NCBI GenBank assembly: GCA_002284615.2
Contig: MU069521.1
Span: forward strand, 145,172-157,074
Reading direction: 5' to 3'
DNA: 11,903 nt
From: Dunaliella salina
Taxonomy: Eukaryota > Chlorophyta > Chlorophyceae > Chlamydomonadales > Dunaliellaceae
Shown one piece after another: positions 7,155 through 11,903 of the stretch (its first letter is position 1; each line of letters opens with the position of its first letter). The notes under the pieces were generated by a model that ran no database searches, had not been told where the DNA came from, and saw only the letters and a list, made by a program, of their open reading frames with translations. Position numbers and translations under genes: made by a program.

Positions 7155-7570
7155 TGTCAAAATGTCCAAATCTTTTCCAAAGGTTTCAACCCGAAAGTTC
7201 CACCCCAAAAATCCCGAAACTGCGCTGCAATAGAGTGCATAGGCTAATGTCAGATCTTGTGACTCACGTGTATGCAAAGGACATACATCAAACCTCACAA
7301 TTCACGTGTACCGCAATGTGGTATGATATTACTCTGGAGCGTTTGAGCCCTGGAGAATAATTGTGTCCAGGTTTTTATGCACTGCCCTCTGATGGACCAT
7401 GAAGACATACAGCATTTCTTGAAGCCCCGGATGCCTCTTGGTCCTCATCATGCATCCTTCCATGTGAGTATGGCTTACCTGCTCCCTTTACTCCTTCCTG
7501 TTGCAGGCTTAGCAGTTGGCCACAAAAGGAACAGGGAGAGCATGCCATTGAGCAACGACAATAGCAGCCG

Positions 7571-7714
7571 CAGCAGCAGCAGCAGCAGCAGCAGGAGCAG
7601 CAGCAGCAGCAGCGACAGAAACAGCAGCAGGAGCAGCAGCAGCAGCAGCAGCGACAGAAACAGCAGCAGGAGCAGCAGCAGCGACAGAAACAGCAGCAGG
7701 AGCAGCAGCAGCAG
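7571..7714. repeat. interrupted CAG trinucleotide array
   Basis: CAG codons are interrupted at regular places by CGACAGAAA, with a GAG inside each block. Blocks start at 7613, 7652 and 7682 and are 39, 30 and 33 bp long, all multiples of 3. In the Gln frame a block reads RQKQQQEQQQ, but TAG (7562-7564) and TAA (7715-7717) bound the array. The Ser frame (SSSSDRNSS) stays open for longer, and a TTGCAG splice-acceptor-like site ends at about 7506. The array could be part of a coding exon whose frame is uncertain. Confidence 0.9.
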
Positions 7715-7795
7715 TAACAGGAACAACAACAAGCGCCCAAAAACAGAAGGTAGATCCTTTATCAACGGTCAGTGTTCTCATCGGCTCAGCTTCAT

Positions 7796-7852
7796 CTTCT
7801 CTTTTTTAATGCCTGGCATCAGTTTCGTCTTCTCCTCTTTAATGCCTGGCAT
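7796..7852. repeat. 33-bp direct duplication, pyrimidine tract plus AATGCCTGGCAT
   Basis: CTTCTCTTTTTTAATGCCTGGCAT (two pieces, 7796-7819) recurs at 7829-7852 with two substitutions. Each copy contains the partial palindrome ATGCCTGGCAT. It is a recent local duplication of unknown role. Confidence 0.85.
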
Positions 7853-7883
7853 TATCACTTGGGGAAGGAGTTTGCTTCATTGA

Positions 7884-8435
7884 GTTATGGATATCACAGA
7901 GCAACTTCCAGAGGAAAGGACTCAAGGATGCCTGGCCCTTTTCAATTCCAGAATCTGGGACTGAAGGATTTGCTGCCAATCTGCTGGCAAGACTTGGGTA
8001 CAGGAGTGGAACAGTCAACGTAGTTAGCAGATCTCCTGGCTGAAGCCCCCTCCTTGCCCCCTCTTGAACAAGAAAGGAAGCCCCGGAAAATGTGGTGAAA
8101 TGTAGATGTCAGAGATGAAGGTTTGCTACTCAGCGCACTTCTTTGTTTGACAGGCATTGAATGTCGCCCCCTCTTGCTTCACTCTTCCCTTTGGCAAGCA
8201 ATCGCCTTGGGGCTGCTTTGCCTGGGTGTTCACTGGTTCAATTTTGGTGTCTGTTGGGATTATGAGTAAAGATTGGGGGAGATTGATGGGGAGGGAAAGG
8301 TCCAATTGAGATTGCTACAGTGCCTTAGGTAAGCTGGCAAGCATCTCTTTGTGTCAACTTCATGCCAGCATGAGTTCAAGTGCATGAACCTCAAGCAGAT
8401 GGGATGCATGACAGCACCGTAAGGTGACTTTTTGA
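7884..8435. other. upstream region of the OPR gene; possible 5' exons or UTR
   Basis: Short open stretches are present but none is recognised. CTTCTTTGTTTGACAG (ending about 8151) is a good 3' splice-site candidate, so an exon may start there. ATG-TAA at 8436-8441, just before the long frame, would be a minimal start-stop upstream ORF if it is transcribed. No TATA box was identified with confidence. Confidence 0.3.
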
Positions 8436-8444
8436 ATGTAATGC

Positions 8445-10502
8445 TTGAAAGCCCTTGCGTGCCTGCTTGCCTTGCTGTGGCGTCCATCTCTGAGCGACAG
8501 GGTAATTGCTGCGAGTCTCACATACAACTTTAAGGGGTCACCCAAATTGATGGATAGGCTGTCAGAGGTGCTTTCTGCATGCCTGCCTCACCATCCCATG
8601 CCATGCCATGCTCATTTGGAATATACTTGGGCAGGTGGAGCTCCAAGGGCAAAGAGCAGCCAGACTCCTAGCTTGCATGAGTGTATGCAAGATGCAACAG
8701 CTGGCAGCACCCCTCAGCAGTCCTTTGAAGCCCTCTACAATCTGGGGAAAAGGGTCCAGAAGGATGACAGTGATGAAAAGAGGTATGCCAAAGAGGAGCG
8801 TGAGGGCATTGTGGTGGCAGCTCATGTGCTGGTAGCGCAGATGCTAGGCTTGCAAATACCCACATCATTGGGCAGCAGCAGCACCACCACCACCACCACC
8901 ACCACCGCCGCCACCACAACCAACGTCGCCAGCAGCGCCATCAACAGCCATGTATCATTGTTGGCCCCTGTCCTGCAGCTGAACAGCAAGGAACTCAGCC
9001 TTTCAGTCTGGGCTTTCTCTCAGCTGGTGAGTGCAGACAGCAGGGTCAGGAGCAGGCGTCTGAGAGAGCTCGTGGATGCCATTGCTGCTCATGCAGTGGG
9101 GAGCAGTGTCATGAAGGAGACCACAGATGATGCATGCATGCACTGGAGTAGGCTGTTGTATGGCGTTGCCAAGATGGGGTTAAGCTGCAGGGACAGCAAT
9201 GCTGTGCATCAGCTGTTCAAAGCAGGCGCTGAGCTGCTGCCGCAGATGTTGCACAGAAAGCAGCCTTGTGAGCCTCAAAATGTGTCCAATCCTCTGTGGG
9301 CCTTTGCCTCAGCTGAGTATAGAGGCAGCCTACAGCAGCTGGTTTCAGAGCTGGCCAGCAATTTAGGATGGGTGATGAAGGATGCCGAGCCCCAGGGCTG
9401 GTCCATGGCTGTGTGGGCCTTGGCCACTCTGCGCTCACAAAAAGTGATGTTGGGAGAGCAGAGCGCTGTGATCAAGATTGTGTCAGCTGGGGTGGAGGGC
9501 GTGGTACAACAAAGGTGGGAAGCTGCGCCACAAAACCTGTCGAACACTCTGTGGGCACTGGCCACTCTAGACCACAATCCTGGCAATGCCACCATCAACA
9601 CCCTAGCCACTGCCATGGCAGAGAGCAGCAACACTGCAACACCACAGAACCTGTCCAATGCCCTCCAAGCGCTGGGCACATTGCGTTGGTACCAGCCAGA
9701 AGTGTACAGCAAGCTGGTTGAAAGGCTCCTGCACAGCATCAGCAGCAGCACTCCAGATGCAGTTGGACAGGACTTCAGCAATGCGCTGTTCAGTTGTGCA
9801 CTAGCTTGCCACTTTGATAGCAGCGTGGATGCTCTGGCAGCATGGGGCAGCCAACAGGACTTGCAGCAGTGGACCGAGCAAGCTATTTCCAACACCCTGT
9901 TTTCATGGGCAATCCTAGTAGCCACAGCAGGTGGGGATACAGCCCACATGCGCACACTTGCACAACACATGTTCAAAGAGGCAAACAGGAGGGGAACAGC
10001 GAGATTCACAGCGGAGAATGACCTGTGCAAGTTGTATGGTGCCCACCTGGAAGCACTGCACCTTGGTTTGCCTGGGGGTGGGCTGACTGACAGCACTCTG
10101 CTGCAAGCTGCGCACAAGCATACAGCAGAGCGGCGGCAAGAGATCAGGATGCAGGAGAGCCACAACGCAAATACAGTAGCCATAGCATTGCAGGGGCACT
10201 TCGAAGTACAAGCAGCCATGGTGCATGGATACTACACACTACTGGTGACGCACAACAGCCACAGAATTGCCATTGAGGTCACCCAGCGCTACAGGGATTA
10301 CCTCAACCACCCATCAGGGCAGCTGTACGGAAAGACTGCCTTGCGGCTGAAGCATGTTGAGCGAGGGTGTGATGGGCTGGTCTTGTGTGATGAATCAGAA
10401 CTAAGAAAGAGCTCAATTGAGCAGCAGAGGGAGATGCTGGTGCAGTGCATTGAGCAGGTTCTAGGGGATCAGAAGCAGGTGTCAAGATTGCAAGGTGGCT
10501 GA
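8445..10502 (+). CDS. OPR-repeat protein with C-terminal RAP-like domain
   Basis: The frame is open for 685 codons from 8442 to the TGA at 10500-10502. It encodes degenerate repeats of about 38 residues whose core reads like PQNLSNTLWALATL. Cores lie near residues 91, 181, 232, 277, 316, 362, 400, 441 and 478 (counting from 8445); the central ones are spaced 37-46 apart. This is the OPR signature, an alpha-helical repeat that binds RNA in organelles of green algae. Residues of about 575-673 resemble a RAP domain (RIAIEV, then YGKTALRLKHVERGCDGLVL), though the usual GPSH after IEV is not seen. A Thr-rich tract lies at 147-159. By family, it probably acts on a chloroplast or mitochondrial transcript; the target is unknown. 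The true start is uncertain: 8445 is TTG, TAA precedes it, and the first in-frame ATG is at 8550. Upstream exons carrying a transit peptide are likely. Confidence 0.82.
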   Translation: MKALACLLALLWRPSLSDRVIAASLTYNFKGSPKLMDRLSEVLSACLPHHPMPCHAHLEYTWAGGAPRAKSSQTPSLHECMQDATAGSTPQQSFEALYNLGKRVQKDDSDEKRYAKEEREGIVVAAHVLVAQMLGLQIPTSLGSSSTTTTTTTTAATTTNVASSAINSHVSLLAPVLQLNSKELSLSVWAFSQLVSADSRVRSRRLRELVDAIAAHAVGSSVMKETTDDACMHWSRLLYGVAKMGLSCRDSNAVHQLFKAGAELLPQMLHRKQPCEPQNVSNPLWAFASAEYRGSLQQLVSELASNLGWVMKDAEPQGWSMAVWALATLRSQKVMLGEQSAVIKIVSAGVEGVVQQRWEAAPQNLSNTLWALATLDHNPGNATINTLATAMAESSNTATPQNLSNALQALGTLRWYQPEVYSKLVERLLHSISSSTPDAVGQDFSNALFSCALACHFDSSVDALAAWGSQQDLQQWTEQAISNTLFSWAILVATAGGDTAHMRTLAQHMFKEANRRGTARFTAENDLCKLYGAHLEALHLGLPGGGLTDSTLLQAAHKHTAERRQEIRMQESHNANTVAIALQGHFEVQAAMVHGYYTLLVTHNSHRIAIEVTQRYRDYLNHPSGQLYGKTALRLKHVERGCDGLVLCDESELRKSSIEQQREMLVQCIEQVLGDQKQVSRLQGG
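8882..8917. repeat. (ACC)n microsatellite inside the OPR gene
   Basis: A nearly pure CAC/ACC tract with GCC interruptions encodes the threonine-rich run at residues 147-159, in a linker between repeat cores. It keeps the frame, so its length can vary by whole codons between strains. Confidence 0.95.
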
Positions 10503-10528
10503 CTGATAATTCGGTCTTTGTTTTGGTA

Positions 10529-10876
10529 ATGGTACATGTGCTTGGCACTCCTTTCCACAGCCTCTTTGGGCTGATGGGCATCGCCACAAATAAGAGGTGG
10601 CATTCAGCTTTGAGGGCTGCTGCCCTTGCAATTTCTGGTGTTGGTGTTGTAACATCCTCTCCATTGAGGGTACAGTTCAAGGATTTCGGGCATTATCAAA
10701 GAAGAGCACCTCAGGTAACAGTACAAGCTTTTGCTCGTGTCTACAAGGTAGCTCAGGTTACAGACCTGTCATTTGACCAGACATTGGCTCTTTTCATGCC
10801 TACTGTTTCCATCTTCAGCTTTCAAGGTCTTGCATTGCATGCCATCGCCATTGCAATGTTGAACTGGTTTTCATGA
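10529..10876 (+). CDS. small ORF in OPR 3' flank, unrecognised
   Basis: An ATG at 10529 opens about 115 codons (MVHVLGTPFHSLFGLMGIAT at the start, then an alanine-rich hydrophobic stretch ALRAAALAISGVGVV and a second hydrophobic part near the end). It starts only 26 bp after the OPR stop codon. No family is recognised, and no separate promoter is visible. It could equally be open by chance within the 3' untranslated region. TGTAA, the usual chlorophyte poly(A) signal, occurs inside it at 10648-10652 and beyond it at 10963-10967, so both the short and the long 3' end are possible. Confidence 0.2.
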   Translation: MVHVLGTPFHSLFGLMGIATNKRWHSALRAAALAISGVGVVTSSPLRVQFKDFGHYQRRAPQVTVQAFARVYKVAQVTDLSFDQTLALFMPTVSIFSFQGLALHAIAIAMLNWFS

Positions 10877-11843
10877 TTTGTGGAAGGGGCTTGACTTACA
10901 AGGGTGGCCCGCTCATGCATCATCTGCTGTTCCTCTGCCATGGGGTGAGGAGTGTATCAATGTGTAAAGAACTGTTATGAGCTGTCTTGCCTTCTTGCTG
11001 ATGCCTGACCTGCCAGTTTTACGCTGCCAAATTTTTGAAGTGAGCACTGCAATGGTGAGTGATAGTTGCTGCAGTTTCTTAAAAATTGCACGTGCGATGT
11101 GAGTCTGTGAGTCGCTTGGGACTTCATGGTTGATGTTAGGCAACAGGAGGTGTTGTGATTGAGGAAAAGGTTTACTTGTTGGGCCAAAAGAAGCTTGATA
11201 ATATGTTGAGTCTCTAATGTGCAACCGATCATGCACGTGGGAATAGACCCAACACCCAGCGACAACATTGAAATGAAATTGAGTCCCAACACCAAACCAA
11301 GAGCAACAATGAATAACCTTATTGGTCATTCTTTTAAGACCAGGTATCCACCTTACCCTTCTGTATGTCCTTCGTGTGACAAGGAAAAAGGAGACATTCA
11401 GCCATAATGATTGACTGCTAGAGTGACAAGGGTTGCAAGGGGGTTGGCATGCAGCGTGAGATTCAGGCTGATCGGCTGCTGGTGAAACATTCTCAGCCAG
11501 CCGCCAATCAATGGTGTTACGGGCCGCATGCACCTTGCATCCTTTAGGGAGATACCTGGGCTCGAATCCTAGGGTCACAGCTCGGGGAATGTTGTTGGGG
11601 CCCTTTGACCAGACATAAATTGTTTCCTTCATGCATGCGTTTGAAGGGCAAGCATACTATGCTAGTAGTTCTTTCATTCTCTCTGGACCAGCATCAAAAA
11701 ATGAAACCACCTGGCAAAAACTTCGAAGATCAGTGCAAGTCTTGATTGAAAAGGAGTAGAGAAGCATTGGTCCCGGCATCAGTCATAATGTGAAAGCTCG
11801 CTAATAATCATTATCATGATGATAAGAGCAAAATGTCTTGCAG

Positions 11844-11845
<2 letters not shown>
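10877..11845. other. no gene recognised; 3' flank
   Basis: A 239-codon open frame runs on the minus strand (10913-11632), but it has no recognised motif, and the plus strand here is also partly open, so it is not called. A lone T-arm-like hairpin (11556-11572) and hairpins near 11804-11825 are the only structures seen. Confidence 0.4.
11804..11825. repeat. overlapping AT-rich hairpins
   Basis: ATAAT-C-ATTAT (11804-11814) overlaps TTATCAT-G-ATGATAA (11811-11825). Both have perfect arms with single-base centres. They sit about 20 bp before the CT microsatellite. Confidence 0.7.

Positions 11846-11903
<58 letters not shown>
11846..11903. repeat. (CT)n microsatellite, running off the window
   Basis: 29 uninterrupted CT units reach the window edge, so the true length is unknown. 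Homopurine-homopyrimidine tracts of this kind can form triplex DNA and commonly break assemblies. Confidence 0.98.

Noticed and set aside
7463..7506. Putative intron from GTGAGTATGG to TTGCAG
   Set aside because: Both sites match consensus, but the intron would be about 43 bp, too short for comfort, and the flanking frames do not join into a recognisable protein.
7375..7765. Minus-strand Cys-rich, Leu-rich and Ala-rich open frames
   Set aside because: They are the three reverse readings of the CAG array (CTG repeats) and have no independent support.
9275..10219. 314-codon minus-strand frame
   Set aside because: It lies wholly inside the OPR/RAP gene and has no motif; it is the antisense shadow of a GC-rich coding region.
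8445..10502. Possibility that TAA and TAG encode glutamine (as in some ulvophyte algae), suggested by several such stops at Gln-like places in the pseudogenes
   Set aside because: The OPR gene has roughly 48 Gln codons and all are CAG or CAA, so the standard code is the better explanation; the stops elsewhere are decay.
11556..11572. T-arm-like hairpin CTGGGCTCGAATCCTAG
   Set aside because: No pairing acceptor stem or A box lies at tRNA distance; an isolated B-box-like sequence is not a gene.
10913..11632. 239-codon minus-strand frame
   Set aside because: No domain, no convincing start and mixed composition; it may be a repeat-derived open frame. Profile search or transcript evidence would be needed.

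Overview
The window looks like nuclear DNA of a green alga (Chlorophyta, probably Chlamydomonadales; Dunaliella-like is my guess from the moderate GC content, CAG-rich stretches and repeat density). The main evidence is the one convincing gene. It encodes a protein with about nine octotricopeptide (OPR)-like repeats and a C-terminal RAP-like domain, a class greatly expanded in chlorophytes, where known members control organelle RNA. Microsatellites, tandem repeats and dead transposons fill most of the rest. No bacterial operon, rRNA gene, intact tRNA gene or CRISPR array is visible.

Layout. 176-937 is a complete non-autonomous hAT-type DNA transposon with perfect 15-bp terminal inverted repeats and a perfect 8-bp target-site duplication; inside it is a frameshifted BED zinc-finger remnant. 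1188-2015 (minus strand) is the 5' part of a second hAT element: a decayed BED finger, a DUF659-like domain and a terminus at 2015 resembling that of the first element. 2019-2185 is a 37-bp tandem repeat touching that terminus. About 2375-4590 holds decayed non-LTR retrotransposon (LINE) pieces: a plus-strand 3' tail, an inverted zf-RVT-like fragment, and a second plus-strand tail of the same family.

4591-6845 has no recognisable gene, only small hairpins and a GATA microsatellite. 6846-8435 is glutamine-codon-rich with a CAG array and several splice-like sites; it may hold upstream exons or the promoter region of the OPR gene, but I could not assemble a model. 8445-10502 is the OPR/RAP coding region on the plus strand, apparently the last or only exon. 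Its 3' flank (10503-11845) holds one weak small ORF and otherwise nothing recognised. The window ends inside a pure (CT)n microsatellite.

Nothing here looks like a multi-gene system. The most informative points are the OPR/RAP protein, the pair of related hAT elements, and the head-to-head LINE fragments, whose arrangement fits a twin-priming insertion.
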